Counted from the first letter of the stretch, positions 18,028-27,020 are shown. The stretch is 64,000 nucleotides of DNA from Pseudomonas marginalis (GCF_900105325.1 NZ_FNSU01000003.1:4506001-4570000); one strand, 5' to 3'. The notes: generated from the sequence alone by a model not told the origin. Made by a program: numbers and translations.

Positions 18028-18747
18028 TTATTCCGCCTTGCGCGGGATCAGCACAACCTGCGCCGGAATATGTTTCAGAATCTGCCGGTGAATCTTCAGG
18101 TCATACCCTGAATCAATACGCTTCACCCGTTTGGTCAGCAACGTGGCCAGCCACGGGTAATCCTGGGTGCGCGGCGCCTGGATCGTCACATCGCACTGGT
18201 AATTCACCACGTCGGTGGCAATCGCATCCAGTTGATGGCGCAGCGCTTCAATATCAGTAAGGTTCAGCGCCACGGTGGTGCTTGGCGCGGCCGGGTCGAT
18301 GACCTTGGCAGCGGGCTTGGCTTCGGCGGCCTTGAGGGCCTCTTCGGCTTTATCCAGCTCGACTTTACGGGCGTGGGTGATGGCGCTGTTGACGCCACCG
18401 GTCAGCGCCGGCGCCTTGGGCATCAGCGCGCGGGCACGGCTCAGGGCGGTGGCGGCGGCGTTTACATCGCCTTTTTGCAGCACAATCTGGCTGCGCTGCA
18501 GGTAAGCCTCGGCCAATTGACGTTGGTAGGGCTCCAGCGTCGGGTCATTGGGCGACTGGGCCTGCAGCGCGGCCAGTTGGTCTTCGGCGGTGGCCAGCTC
18601 ACTGCTGGCCAGGTTTTGCTCCAGCTGCGCGATGGCCGCAGCACGCGGATCCGGGGCCTCTGGGGCGGCGGGCGGTGTGCTTTGACAGGCGCCCAGCAGC
18701 AGGGAAAACGCGGCAAGGAGCAGATAACGGGAGGTGAACAACTTCAT
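18028..18747 (-). CDS. Lipoprotein with helical repeat-like domain (PA5502-like)
   Basis: A 239-residue lipoprotein. The signal sequence ends in LLLGACQS, a clear lipobox, followed by a Pro/Ala-rich linker. Residues 35-125 are helical and resemble TPR-type repeats (LEQNLASSELATAEDQLAAL, AAATALSRARALMP). A C-terminal domain of unknown fold ends with basic residues. It lies beside znuB in the same direction, as in P. aeruginosa, but no zinc motif is present. Function unknown. Confidence 0.8.
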   Translation of the reverse strand: MKLFTSRYLLLAAFSLLLGACQSTPPAAPEAPDPRAAAIAQLEQNLASSELATAEDQLAALQAQSPNDPTLEPYQRQLAEAYLQRSQIVLQKGDVNAAATALSRARALMPKAPALTGGVNSAITHARKVELDKAEEALKAAEAKPAAKVIDPAAPSTTVALNLTDIEALRHQLDAIATDVVNYQCDVTIQAPRTQDYPWLATLLTKRVKRIDSGYDLKIHRQILKHIPAQVVLIPRKAE

Positions 18748-18784
18748 TCCTGCGACTCTCTATTTGCGCAAAAAGCGAGCAAGT

Positions 18785-19573
18785 CTACACCCCTCGACGG
18801 GGCAGGACAAAACTCAGCAGAAACAGGGCGGCCGCCGTGACTACGATCGACGGTCCGGCCGGTGTGTCCTTGAACCATGACAACGCCAGGCCCCCGCACA
18901 CTGCCAGCATCCCCAACAGGCTGGCACCGATTGCCATCTGCTCCGGCGAGCGGGCGTGGCGCTGGGCGGCGGCGGCCGGAATGATCAACAGCGATGTGAT
19001 CAACAATACGCCGACAATCTTCATCGCGACAGCGATCACCACGGCAATCAGCAGCATCAGGGCCATGCGCAACGCTGGTACGGGCAAACCTTCGACCCTG
19101 GCCAGTTCTTCATGCACCGTGATGGCCAGCAGTGGGCGCCACAGGGCGACCAATAGCACCAATACTGCGGCGCTGCCGCCGAGAATCCAGGCAAGATCGG
19201 TGGGGCTGATCGCCAGCAGGTCGCCGAACAGATAGGCCATCAGGTCGATGCGCACTTCATGCATAAAGCTCAGCACCACCAGGCCCAGGGACAGCGTGCT
19301 CGGCGCCAGGATGCCCAACAGGGTGTCCGAGGCCAGTGGCTGGCGCTGTTGCAGGGTCACCAGCAGCACCGCCAGCAGCAGGCAACCCACGGTCACGGCG
19401 ATGGTCGGGCTCACATCCAGCAGGAAGCCCATGGCCACGCCCAGCAGCGCGGCGTGGGACAAGGTGTCGCCAAAATACGCCATGCGCCGCCAGACCACGA
19501 ACGAGCCCAGCGGGCCCGCCACCAGCGCCAGAGCCAAGCCTGCCAGCAGGGCGTAAAGCAGAAAATCAGCCAT
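18785..19573 (-). CDS. znuB: Zinc ABC transporter permease
   Basis: A 262-residue ABC-3 family permease with about eight helices. MADFLLYALLAG at the start and GDTLSHAALLGVAMG near residue 40 are typical of ZnuB. I chose the start at 19573, which overlaps the znuC stop by eight bases; the longer frame to 19645 would encode a polar leader. Together with ZnuC and ZnuA it imports Zn2+ from the periplasm. Confidence 0.94.
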   Translation of the reverse strand: MADFLLYALLAGLALALVAGPLGSFVVWRRMAYFGDTLSHAALLGVAMGFLLDVSPTIAVTVGCLLLAVLLVTLQQRQPLASDTLLGILAPSTLSLGLVVLSFMHEVRIDLMAYLFGDLLAISPTDLAWILGGSAAVLVLLVALWRPLLAITVHEELARVEGLPVPALRMALMLLIAVVIAVAMKIVGVLLITSLLIIPAAAAQRHARSPEQMAIGASLLGMLAVCGGLALSWFKDTPAGPSIVVTAAALFLLSFVLPRRGV

Positions 19574-20351
19574 GCTTGCAGCTATCTCCATGAACGTGGG
19601 TGTGGGGCGTCGCGGGATCGTCAACGACAGCGCCATGCAGGTCATGGGCGTGATCGTGATGGTGGTGATAGATCGCCAGGCTCTGGGCGTTCTTGCCGAA
19701 CAGTTCGACGAACGCCGGGTCGCTGCTGACTTGTTCCGGGTGGCCGGAGCAGCACACGTGGCGGTTGAGGCATACCACTTGGTCGGTGGTGCTCATCACC
19801 AGGTGCAAATCATGGGAGACCATCAGCACGCCGCAGCCATGGCGGTCGCGCAGGCGGGTGATCAGGCTGTACAGCTCGGCCTGGCCGGCGACGTCGACGC
19901 CCTGCACGGGTTCATCCAGCACCAGCAACTCGGGCTCGCGCAGCAGGGCACGGGCCAGCAGCACGCGCTGCATTTCGCCGCCGGAGATGCTTTGCACCGG
20001 GCTGTCGATGACCTGCTCGGCACCGACTTCCTTGAGGGCGGCCTGCGCGCGGGCGCGGTCCACACCGGGCACCAGGCGCAAAAACCGCAGTACAGACAAG
20101 GGCAAGGTCGGATCAACATGCAGCTTTTGCGGCATGTAGCCCACGCGCAGCCTGGGCTTGCGCCACACGCTGCCGGTGTCGGGCTTGAGCAGGCCGAGTA
20201 CGGCGCGCACCAGGGTGGTCTTGCCGGCGCCATTGGGGCCGATCAGGGTGACGATCTGCCCCGGCTCGACGCTCAAGGCGATGTTATCCAGCACGTTCTG
20301 CCCGGCAAACGTGACGCCGACCTGCTCCAGGCGGATTAACGCGTTGCTCAT
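19566..20351 (-). CDS. znuC: Zinc ABC transporter ATP-binding protein
   Basis: A 261-residue ATPase with Walker A (GPNGAGKTT), signature SGGEMQ, Walker B (LLVLDEPVQGVD) and switch His (VSHDLH). The C-terminal 40 residues are His-rich (HHHHDHAHDLHG), a feature of ZnuC proteins that may buffer or sense zinc. The start at 20351 overlaps the zur stop by one base and the stop overlaps znuB, so zur-znuC-znuB is one tightly coupled operon. Confidence 0.95.
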   Translation of the reverse strand: MSNALIRLEQVGVTFAGQNVLDNIALSVEPGQIVTLIGPNGAGKTTLVRAVLGLLKPDTGSVWRKPRLRVGYMPQKLHVDPTLPLSVLRFLRLVPGVDRARAQAALKEVGAEQVIDSPVQSISGGEMQRVLLARALLREPELLVLDEPVQGVDVAGQAELYSLITRLRDRHGCGVLMVSHDLHLVMSTTDQVVCLNRHVCCSGHPEQVSSDPAFVELFGKNAQSLAIYHHHHDHAHDLHGAVVDDPATPHTHVHGDSCKHG

Positions 20352-20833
20352 CAAGCCCCCTGGCAGCCCGAGCACAGGCCGACCACTTCGACCGTCTGCC
20401 CTTCGACCCGGAAGCCTACGTCGGCGGAGCTCTTGATGATGGCATCGCTGATGCTTTTTTGTTCAAGCTCGATGGCGGCGTGGCACTCGCGGCAGATCAG
20501 GAACTGGCCCTGATGCGCGTGCTCCGGGTGGTTGCAGCCGACAAAGGCGTTGAGCGAGGCAATGCGGTGCACCAGGCCGTTTTCCAGCAGGAAATCCAGC
20601 GCGCGGTACACGGTCGGCGGCGCGGCCCGGCGGCCGTCCTGCTCGCTGAGCACACCCAGGATGTCGTAGGCACCCAGGGGCTTGTGGCTCTGCCAGACGA
20701 GTTCCAGCACCCGGCGACGCAGGGCGGTCAGGCGCAAGCCTTTCTGTGCGCACAGGGTGTCGGCCTCCGACAGCGCGGTATGCACGCAGTGAGAGTGGTC
20801 GTGTGGACGGCTGGCAAGCGGTGTTTTAGGCAT
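20351..20833 (-). CDS. zur: Zinc uptake regulator, Fur family
   Basis: A 160-residue Fur-family repressor. The N-terminal winged helix (GLRLTALRRRVLELVW, APPTVYRALDFL) is followed by a dimerisation domain with the structural zinc cysteines in CRECH and the C-terminal CSGCQG, and a His-rich sensory region (CNHPEHAHQGQF). With zinc bound, Zur represses znuA and its own operon. It heads the leftward znu operon and is divergent from znuA across a 67-base gap holding a likely operator. Confidence 0.95.
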   Translation of the reverse strand: MPKTPLASRPHDHSHCVHTALSEADTLCAQKGLRLTALRRRVLELVWQSHKPLGAYDILGVLSEQDGRRAAPPTVYRALDFLLENGLVHRIASLNAFVGCNHPEHAHQGQFLICRECHAAIELEQKSISDAIIKSSADVGFRVEGQTVEVVGLCSGCQGA

Positions 20834-20859
20834 GAGCGGCGACAGATATTTGATAGAGA

Positions 20860-20874
20860 CGTTATTATGTTACC
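20860..20874. promoter_or_regulatory. Candidate Zur box between zur and znuA
   Basis: CGTTATTATGTTACC is an imperfect match to the gamma-proteobacterial Zur consensus TGTTATAATATAACA (about 10 of 15 by eye). It sits in the only space available to control both divergent transcripts. Confidence 0.55.
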
Positions 20875-20900
20875 CGTTCCTACGTCATTGAGTGGTCATC

Positions 20901-21821
20901 GTGTCCCGACTTTTTCCCGTTTTTGTCGTATTTGTCACCAGTTTGTTCCTCGCTGGCGCCGCTCAGGCCGAGGTCAAGGTGCTCACGAGCATCAAGCCAT
21001 TGCAGTTGATTGCCGCTGCCGTGCAGGACGGTGTGGCGGTTCCGGAGGTATTGCTGCCGCCGGGTGCATCGCCCCATAACTTCGCCTTGCGCCCATCCGA
21101 CGTACGGCGCGTGCAGTCGGTCGATCTGCTGTATTGGATCGGGCCGGACATGGAGGGCTTCCTGCCTCGCGTGCTCAAGGGGCGTACCGCGCTGACCGTA
21201 GCAGTTCAAGACCTGCCGGGGATGAAATTGCGTCGGTTCGCCGAAGATAGCCATTCCCACGCCGACGATGCCGACGAACATGACCATGATCACCGCCCGG
21301 GGAGCCTGGATGCGCACCTGTGGCTGTCCACGGTGAACGCTCGGGTGATCGCAGCGCGTATGGCCGCTGACCTCAGTGCAGCGGACCCCGTGAACGCCGC
21401 GCGTTATCAGAGCAATGCCAAGGCTTTCGACGAGCGCCTGGATGCACTGGATGCGCGCCTGAAAAAACGCCTGGCGAGCATCGGTGACAAACCTTACTTC
21501 GTGTTCCACGAAGCCTTTGATTACTTTGAAGACGCCTACGGGCTCAAGCACACCGGCGTGTTCAGCGTTGCCGCCGAAGTGCAGCCTGGCGCCCAGCATG
21601 TGGCGGCGATGCGTACGCGTTTGCAGGAAGTGGGCAAGACCTGTGTGTTCAGTGAACCGCCGCTGCGTCCACGTTTGGCCGAAACCCTGGTGGCAGGTTT
21701 GCCGGTGAAGCTGGCGGAATTGGATGCGCTGGGCGGCTACACCCCGGCCACAGCCCAGGGTTACGAACAGGTGCTGGAGAAGTTGGGGAACGACTTGGCA
21801 GGGTGCCTGGAGTCGTTATAA
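20901..21821 (+). CDS. znuA: Zinc ABC transporter substrate-binding protein
   Basis: A 306-residue cluster A-I binding protein with a signal peptide ending AGAAQA. Zinc-ligand histidines are visible in SPHNFALRPSD, DAHLWLS and VFHEAFDYF, and the mobile acidic His-rich loop of ZnuA (HSHADDADEHDHDH) is present. I prefer the GTG at 20901, with GAGTGG upstream; a GTG at 20892 is also possible. It delivers Zn2+ to ZnuBC and is read divergently from zur. Confidence 0.93.
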   Translation: MSRLFPVFVVFVTSLFLAGAAQAEVKVLTSIKPLQLIAAAVQDGVAVPEVLLPPGASPHNFALRPSDVRRVQSVDLLYWIGPDMEGFLPRVLKGRTALTVAVQDLPGMKLRRFAEDSHSHADDADEHDHDHRPGSLDAHLWLSTVNARVIAARMAADLSAADPVNAARYQSNAKAFDERLDALDARLKKRLASIGDKPYFVFHEAFDYFEDAYGLKHTGVFSVAAEVQPGAQHVAAMRTRLQEVGKTCVFSEPPLRPRLAETLVAGLPVKLAELDALGGYTPATAQGYEQVLEKLGNDLAGCLESL

Positions 21822-21837
21822 GCCGCAGCGCAGATCA

Positions 21838-21932
21838 AATGTGGGAGGGGGCTTGCTCCCGATAGCAGAGTGCCAGTCAGTGCATAAGTTGACTGATCTA
21901 CCGCTATCGGGAGCAAGCCCCCTCCCACATTT
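21838..21932. repeat. REPIN: paired inverted REP sequences
   Basis: Two REP halves of about 28 bases face each other (from AATGTGGGAGGGGGC at the left to GCAAGCCCCCTCCCACAT at the right), a perfect inverted repeat around a 38-base core. The core contains its own small inverted repeat, CAGTCA (21874-21879) and TGACTG (21890-21895). This is the standard REPIN arrangement mobilised by RAYT transposases in P. fluorescens. It lies between the convergent znuA and thrB, and its right end has a T-run. Confidence 0.93.
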
Positions 21933-21950
21933 TTTTGCCCGCCTGAACCG

Positions 21951-22904
21951 TTAAAGGGCGAACGGCAGGTGGACAGTGACGTCTTGGCGTTGCGCCAGCC
22001 GATGCTCGAACTCGGCGGGATCGTGAATGAGAACATTCTGCCCGGCAAAGGACTCAGCGGCGATCAGGCGCGACAGCCAGAACCGCACGCACGCCACCCG
22101 CAGCATGGTCGGCCATAGCTCGGCCTCCTTGGCCGTGAACGGCCGCAGGCCTGCGTAGGCACCCAGCAACGCTCGGGCGCGCGGGCCATCAATTACGCCA
22201 TCGGCGTCCGAACACCAGTCATTCAGGGCGATTGCCACGTCGTACAGCATCGGGCCCGAGCAGGCGTTGTAGAAGTCGATCAGGCCGGTCAGGTGTGTGC
22301 CTTCGAACATCGCGTTGTCGCGGAACAGGTCGGCGTGCACGTTGGCGCGTGGCAGGGCGAGGATCTCGGCCTTATGGGCCTCGATTTCAGTCAATACTGC
22401 TTGCAGCAGGCTTTGCTGTGCATCGTCCAGGTGCGAAATCAGCTGCGCACCCTCGCTGAGCATCCAGTCCAGGCCGCGATCGGTCCTGCGCTCCAGCACC
22501 TTCTCGCCTTGCGTCGCCAGGTGCAGATGGCCGAGCAGGTCGCCGACCTGGGCGCAATGCTGTGAGTTGGCGTCCTTGATGTGCTTGCCGGCCAGGCGCG
22601 GTTGCAGCAGCGCCGGTTTGCCTTTCAGTTCGCGCAATGCGACGCCGTCCGTGGTGCGCAGGGCGTAGGGTACCGGCAGGTCGGCATCGTGGAGCACATC
22701 GAGCAGTTCGATGAAGAACGGCATCTCTGCGACAGGGCCGCGCTCAACCAGGGTCAGGACGAATTCGCCCTGTTCCAGGCTGATAAAGAAATTGGTGTTT
22801 TCGCTACCAGCGGCAATCCCCTGGAAGTCAAGCAGGCGGCCGAGCCCGTAGGGGGCGAGAAAGGTTTCCAGCTCGGGCCGAGCCAGGGGGGTGAACACAG
22901 ACAT
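21951..22904 (-). CDS. thrB: Homoserine kinase, ThrB/aminoglycoside phosphotransferase fold
   Basis: A 317-residue enzyme of the APH fold, the homoserine kinase form used by Pseudomonas. It phosphorylates homoserine for threonine synthesis. The nucleotide-binding N-lobe is followed by the catalytic loop NVHADLFRDNAMFEG (His-x-Asp and Asn) and GLIDFYNACSGPMLYDVA, which gives the metal-binding Asp. The start MSVFTPLARPELETFL at 22904 matches the family; the frame extends 14 residues further without a ribosome site. The DUF2782 gene lies immediately upstream in the same direction. Confidence 0.93.
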   Translation of the reverse strand: MSVFTPLARPELETFLAPYGLGRLLDFQGIAAGSENTNFFISLEQGEFVLTLVERGPVAEMPFFIELLDVLHDADLPVPYALRTTDGVALRELKGKPALLQPRLAGKHIKDANSQHCAQVGDLLGHLHLATQGEKVLERRTDRGLDWMLSEGAQLISHLDDAQQSLLQAVLTEIEAHKAEILALPRANVHADLFRDNAMFEGTHLTGLIDFYNACSGPMLYDVAIALNDWCSDADGVIDGPRARALLGAYAGLRPFTAKEAELWPTMLRVACVRFWLSRLIAAESFAGQNVLIHDPAEFEHRLAQRQDVTVHLPFAL

Positions 22905-22960
22905 GGTTAAAACTGCCAGTACGGGCGCCGCAGTGGGCGGCGCCAATTGAAGTTAAGAAA

Positions 22961-23251
22961 TCATTTCCATTCGAAGATCTTCCATGACGGGATCAGCATA
23001 TCCGGCTGGTCAGAGCGGATGAAGTTCGCGTCGGTTCCATCCGCGCGTACCAGGAAATACGGAGGCGCGCCTTTTACGGTCACCTTGATTGCATACAGGA
23101 AACCGTTTTGACGGTACTCCTGGATAGTCCGGTCGCCTTCCGTGCGAATGGTCACTTCCGGATCACCCGAAGGCGCGCTGTCTGCCGCCATGGCAGCCAT
23201 CGGAGCGAGTGCAATCAGGCCGGTCAACAGCAGGCGATTGAATGTACGCAT
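22961..23251 (-). CDS. Exported DUF2782 family protein
   Basis: A 96-residue protein with a signal peptide ending PMAAMA, then a compact beta-rich domain (VTIRTEGDRTIQEYRQNGFLYAIKV, PPYFLVRADG) typical of DUF2782. It ends near-exactly at SWKIFEWK. It lies 56 bases before thrB and is divergent from polA, as in P. aeruginosa (PA5494 position). Function unknown. Confidence 0.85.
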   Translation of the reverse strand: MRTFNRLLLTGLIALAPMAAMAADSAPSGDPEVTIRTEGDRTIQEYRQNGFLYAIKVTVKGAPPYFLVRADGTDANFIRSDQPDMLIPSWKIFEWK

Positions 23252-23325
23252 GATAACCTTGTCCCTTTGTTTTCATTGGTCCGGCTATTCTAGCGCCTGA
23301 CCCGCCGAAAAGGTTGATCCTGCTC

Positions 23326-26109
23326 ATGAGCCAAGCCCCCCTCGTCCTGGTGGACGGTTCGTCTTACCTGTACCGCGCGTTCCACGCGCTGCCACCGCTG
23401 ACCACTTCCAAAGGCCTGCCGACCGGTGCGGTCAAGGGCGTGTTGAACATGCTCAAAAGCCTGCGCAAGCAGTACCCGGACAGCCCGTTCGCGGTAGTGT
23501 TCGACGCCAAGGGTGGGACGTTTCGCGATGACATGTACGCCGAATACAAGGCCAACCGCCCAAGCATGCCCGATGACATGCGCGTGCAAATCGAGCCCCT
23601 GCACCAGAGCGTGATCGCCCTGGGCTTCCCTTTGCTGTGCGTCGAAGGCGTCGAGGCCGATGACGTGATCGGTACCCTGGCCCGCAGCAGTGCGGCCGCT
23701 GACCGTCCGGTGGTGATCTCCACCGGCGATAAGGACATGGCGCAGTTGGTCGACGGGCACATTACCCTGGTCAACACCATGACCGGTAGCTCGATGGACA
23801 TCGAAGGCGTAAAGGAGAAATTTGGCGTCGCTCCGGAGCAGATCATCGACTATCTGGCGTTGATGGGCGATTCGTCCGACAACATCCCGGGCGTTCCGGG
23901 CATTGGTCCGAAGACCGCTTCCGGCTTGCTGGTGGGCGTGAACGGCGGCCTCAAAGAGCTTTATGAGCAGTTGGACATTGTGCCGACCCTGCCGATCCGC
24001 GGTGCCAAGACGCTGCCGGCGAAGCTGGAAGAGCATAAGGAGATGGCATTCCTCTCCTATCAGTTGGCGACGATCAAGATCGATGTGCCGCTGGACGTGG
24101 GTCTGGACGATTTGCACCTGATTGAACCGGATCGCGAAAAGTTGCTGGAGCTTTACACCCTGCTGGAGTTCAAGAGCTGGTTCGATGAGATTCAGCGCGA
24201 TGCCAAGCGAGTGGAGCTCAAGGCCGCGCCTGTTGCCGAGGACATTGTTGAGGCCGCGCCCGCGGCACCCGCAGAAACGACCTACACCACGATCCTCGAC
24301 CAAGCCACATTCGATGCCTGGCTGAAGAAGCTCAACGACGCGAAGTTGTTCGCTTTCGACACCGAAACCACCGGGATCGACGCTCAGCAGGCGCAACTGG
24401 TGGGGGTTTCCTTCGCCGTGCAGCCCCATGAAGCCGCCTACATCCCGCTGACCCATTCCTACATCGGTGCGCCGCAGCAGCTGGATCGCGACACTGTGTT
24501 GCTGGCCTTGAAGCCATTATTGCAAGACCCGAGCAAGCTCAAGGTCGGCCAGCACGCCAAGTTCGATATGAATATCCTGGCCAACTGTGCCATCGGCGGC
24601 GACCCGGCGAATGGCATCAGCGTGCGCGGTATCGCGTTCGACACCATGCTTGAATCCTACGTGTTGAATTCCACTGCGACCCGCCATGATATGGACAGCC
24701 TGGCCAAGAAGTACCTGGACTACGACACCGTCAGTTTCCAGGACATCGCCGGCAAAGGCGCCAAGCAGCTCACGTTCGACCAGATCCCGCTCGAACAGGC
24801 TGGCCCTTATGCCGCCGAGGATGCGGACGTGACGCTGCGCCTGCATCAGGCACTGCACGCACAGCTCACCGCCATACCGAGCCTGGCGAGTGTGTTGACG
24901 GACATCGAAATACCCCTGGTGCCGGTGCTTGCGCGTATCGAACGCCAGGGCGCGCTGGTGGATGCGCAGCTGCTCGGTGTCCAGAGCATCGAGCTGGGCA
25001 ACAAGATGGTCGAACTGGAGCGCCAGGCGTTCGAGATCGCCGGCGAAGCATTCAACCTGGGTTCGCCCAAGCAGCTCGGCGCGATTCTCTACGAGAAACT
25101 CGGCCTGCCGGTGCTGAAAAAAACGGGCAAGGGCCAGGCATCCACGGCAGAGGAAGTGCTGGCCAAGCTGGCCGAAGATGACTATCCGCTGCCCAAGGTA
25201 CTGATGCAGTACCGCAGCATGAGCAAGCTGAAAAGCACTTACACCGACCGCTTGCCGGAGCAGATCAACCCGCGGACCGGGCGTGTTCACACCTCTTACC
25301 ATCAGGCGGTGGCGGCGACCGGGCGGCTGTCTTCCAGCGACCCGAACCTGCAGAACATCCCGGTGCGCACCGCCGAAGGGCGGCGCATCCGCCAGGCGTT
25401 TGTCGCGCCCAAGGGCTACAAACTGCTGGCGGCGGACTATTCGCAGATCGAACTACGGATCATGGCGCACCTGTCCAAGGACGAGGGGCTGATGAATGCG
25501 TTCCGTAACGACCTGGATGTGCATACCGCCACGGCGGCCGAGGTGTTCAAGGTCGAATTGGCTGAGGTCACCTCCAATCAGCGTCGCAGTGCCAAGGCGA
25601 TCAACTTTGGCCTGATCTACGGCATGGGGGCTCAGAAGCTCGGCAAGGACATCGGTGTCGATACCAAGACCGCAAAGGCTTACATCGATGTGTACTTCGC
25701 CCGCTACCCAGGCGTTCGCGAGTACATGGAGCGCACCCGCGCCCAGGCTGCCGATCAAGGCTACGTGGAAACCTTCTTCGGACGTCGGCTGTATTTGCCG
25801 GATATCAACTCCAACAAGCCCCAGGAGCGCGCGGCCGCAGAACGCACGGCGATCAACGCGCCGATGCAGGGCACGGCGGCGGATATCATCAAGAAGGCCA
25901 TGGTGCTGGTGGATAACTGGCTGACCGCGTCGGGCCTGGATGCCAAGGTGATCCTGCAGGTACACGATGAACTGGTGCTCGAAGTGCGGGAGGATCTGGT
26001 GGCCGAGGTCAGCGAGAAGATTCGCGAGCACATGAGCGCGGCCGCGCAGTTGGATGTGCCGTTGGTGGTGGACGTTGGCGTAGGCGACAACTGGGACGAA
26101 GCGCACTGA
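23326..26109 (+). CDS. polA: DNA polymerase I
   Basis: A 927-residue three-domain repair and Okazaki-fragment polymerase. Residues 1-290 form the 5' nuclease (GDKDMAQLVD, GDSSDNIPGVPGIG). Residues about 310-490 form the 3'-5' exonuclease with catalytic FDTETTGID, so proofreading is retained. The polymerase has motif A (DYSQIELRIMAH), the O helix (RRSAKAINFGLIYG) and motif C (QVHDELVLEV). I use Met at 23326 (MSQAPLVLVDGSS); a frame start four codons earlier is less family-like. Confidence 0.97.
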   Translation: MSQAPLVLVDGSSYLYRAFHALPPLTTSKGLPTGAVKGVLNMLKSLRKQYPDSPFAVVFDAKGGTFRDDMYAEYKANRPSMPDDMRVQIEPLHQSVIALGFPLLCVEGVEADDVIGTLARSSAAADRPVVISTGDKDMAQLVDGHITLVNTMTGSSMDIEGVKEKFGVAPEQIIDYLALMGDSSDNIPGVPGIGPKTASGLLVGVNGGLKELYEQLDIVPTLPIRGAKTLPAKLEEHKEMAFLSYQLATIKIDVPLDVGLDDLHLIEPDREKLLELYTLLEFKSWFDEIQRDAKRVELKAAPVAEDIVEAAPAAPAETTYTTILDQATFDAWLKKLNDAKLFAFDTETTGIDAQQAQLVGVSFAVQPHEAAYIPLTHSYIGAPQQLDRDTVLLALKPLLQDPSKLKVGQHAKFDMNILANCAIGGDPANGISVRGIAFDTMLESYVLNSTATRHDMDSLAKKYLDYDTVSFQDIAGKGAKQLTFDQIPLEQAGPYAAEDADVTLRLHQALHAQLTAIPSLASVLTDIEIPLVPVLARIERQGALVDAQLLGVQSIELGNKMVELERQAFEIAGEAFNLGSPKQLGAILYEKLGLPVLKKTGKGQASTAEEVLAKLAEDDYPLPKVLMQYRSMSKLKSTYTDRLPEQINPRTGRVHTSYHQAVAATGRLSSSDPNLQNIPVRTAEGRRIRQAFVAPKGYKLLAADYSQIELRIMAHLSKDEGLMNAFRNDLDVHTATAAEVFKVELAEVTSNQRRSAKAINFGLIYGMGAQKLGKDIGVDTKTAKAYIDVYFARYPGVREYMERTRAQAADQGYVETFFGRRLYLPDINSNKPQERAAAERTAINAPMQGTAADIIKKAMVLVDNWLTASGLDAKVILQVHDELVLEVREDLVAEVSEKIREHMSAAAQLDVPLVVDVGVGDNWDEAH

Positions 26110-26201
26110 TTTCGCGGCATCGCCACCACCGAGCGTGGTGGCGCAGTGCTTTAGATCGGAAATCCGCTGCAGTTATTTCCAATAGTTTTTTGAACCTGCC
26201 G

Positions 26202-26229
26202 GAACTTAACCTGTGAACTGCTACTCAGA
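26202..26229 (+). promoter_or_regulatory. AlgU (sigma-22)-type promoter for the ErsA-like sRNA
   Basis: GAACTT (26202-26207), a 17-base spacer and TCAGA (26225-26229) closely match the AlgU consensus GAACTT-N16/17-TCTGA. Transcription would start near 26236, at the head of the sRNA locus. P. aeruginosa ErsA is known to be driven by this sigma factor. Confidence 0.8.
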
Positions 26230-26236
26230 GTTACTG

Positions 26237-26365
26237 AATGGGTGGTGAAGCCCTTCAATGCTCCTATGTTGTGTTAAGTGTTGGCAGATATCCGGACCCC
26301 GCCCTAGCGGTCCGGTACTTGAACCCCGAACTTCCCCTCCCCATACGAAGTCCGGGGTTTTTTTT
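26237..26365 (+). ncRNA. ersA: ErsA-like small RNA
   Basis: This about 129-base locus sits between polA and engB, the place of ErsA in P. aeruginosa and of Spot 42 in E. coli. It is preceded by an AlgU-type promoter. It contains a GC hairpin (CCGGACC 26292-26298 with GGTCCGG 26309-26315) and ends in a classical terminator, CCCCGAACTT (26324-26333) pairing with AAGTCCGGGG (26348-26357) then eight Ts. The predicted length agrees with the published 132 nt of ErsA. C-rich unpaired stretches such as CTTCCCCTCCCC are candidate seed regions. The 5' end is estimated to within a few bases. Confidence 0.85.
26324..26365 (+). terminator. Rho-independent terminator of the ErsA-like sRNA
   Basis: A 10-base stem with one mismatch, a 14-base loop and a run of eight Ts. 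It stops 14 bases short of the stop codon of the convergent engB gene. Confidence 0.88.
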
Positions 26366-26378
26366 GCCCGTAGAAAAG

Positions 26379-27020
26379 TTACTCGGCGAGTTCCGCACCT
26401 TTGTCAGCCAATTCCATCCAGCCGGCCAGCACGGTATAGGCATCTTCCAGGCCCATGCGCTTGGGGGCCGAGAACAGCTGGATGGTGATTGTGTCACCCC
26501 AACCCTTGCGGATTTCGGACTGCACTTTGAGCAAGGTGTTCTTGGCGGCGCCGTAGGTAAGCTTGTCGGCCTTGGTCAGCAGGATATGCATCGGCATGCC
26601 GCTGGCGACCGCCCAATCCAGCATCAGCAGGTCGAAGTCGGTCATTGGATGACGGATATCCATCATCAGGATCAACCCCTTCAAGCTCTCCCGGCCACCC
26701 AGGTAAGCCTCCAGGTGACGCTGCCAGTGCAGCTTCAGCGGGATAGGTACTTTTGCATAACCATAGCCCGGCAGGTCGACCAGACGCCGATCATCGTCTA
26801 GCTTGAAGAAGTTGAGTAACTGCGTGCGGCCCGGGGTTTTCGAGGTGCGTGCGAGGCTGGCGTGGGTCAGGGTGTTCAGTGCGCTGGATTTACCGGCGTT
26901 GGAGCGACCGGCAAAGGCGACTTCAAAGCCTTCGTCATCGGGGCATTGGTCAACTTTGGCGGCGCTGAGCATGAAGGTGGACTGTTGGCACAGGCCGAGG
27001 ATGGGGTTCTTGAGTTGCAT
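26379..27020 (-). CDS. engB: Ribosome biogenesis GTP-binding protein EngB/YsxC
   Basis: A 213-residue GTPase of the TrmE-Era-EngA family needed for late assembly of the large ribosomal subunit. G1 (GRSNAGKSS), a G2-type threonine (KTPGRTQ), G3 (DLPGYG) and G4 (TKADK) are all intact. The start at 27020 (MQLKNPILGLCQQSTF) matches the family; the frame extends 42 residues upstream without support. Also named yihA. It is convergent with the sRNA and divergent from the cytochrome gene. Confidence 0.95.
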   Translation of the reverse strand: MQLKNPILGLCQQSTFMLSAAKVDQCPDDEGFEVAFAGRSNAGKSSALNTLTHASLARTSKTPGRTQLLNFFKLDDDRRLVDLPGYGYAKVPIPLKLHWQRHLEAYLGGRESLKGLILMMDIRHPMTDFDLLMLDWAVASGMPMHILLTKADKLTYGAAKNTLLKVQSEIRKGWGDTITIQLFSAPKRMGLEDAYTVLAGWMELADKGAELAE

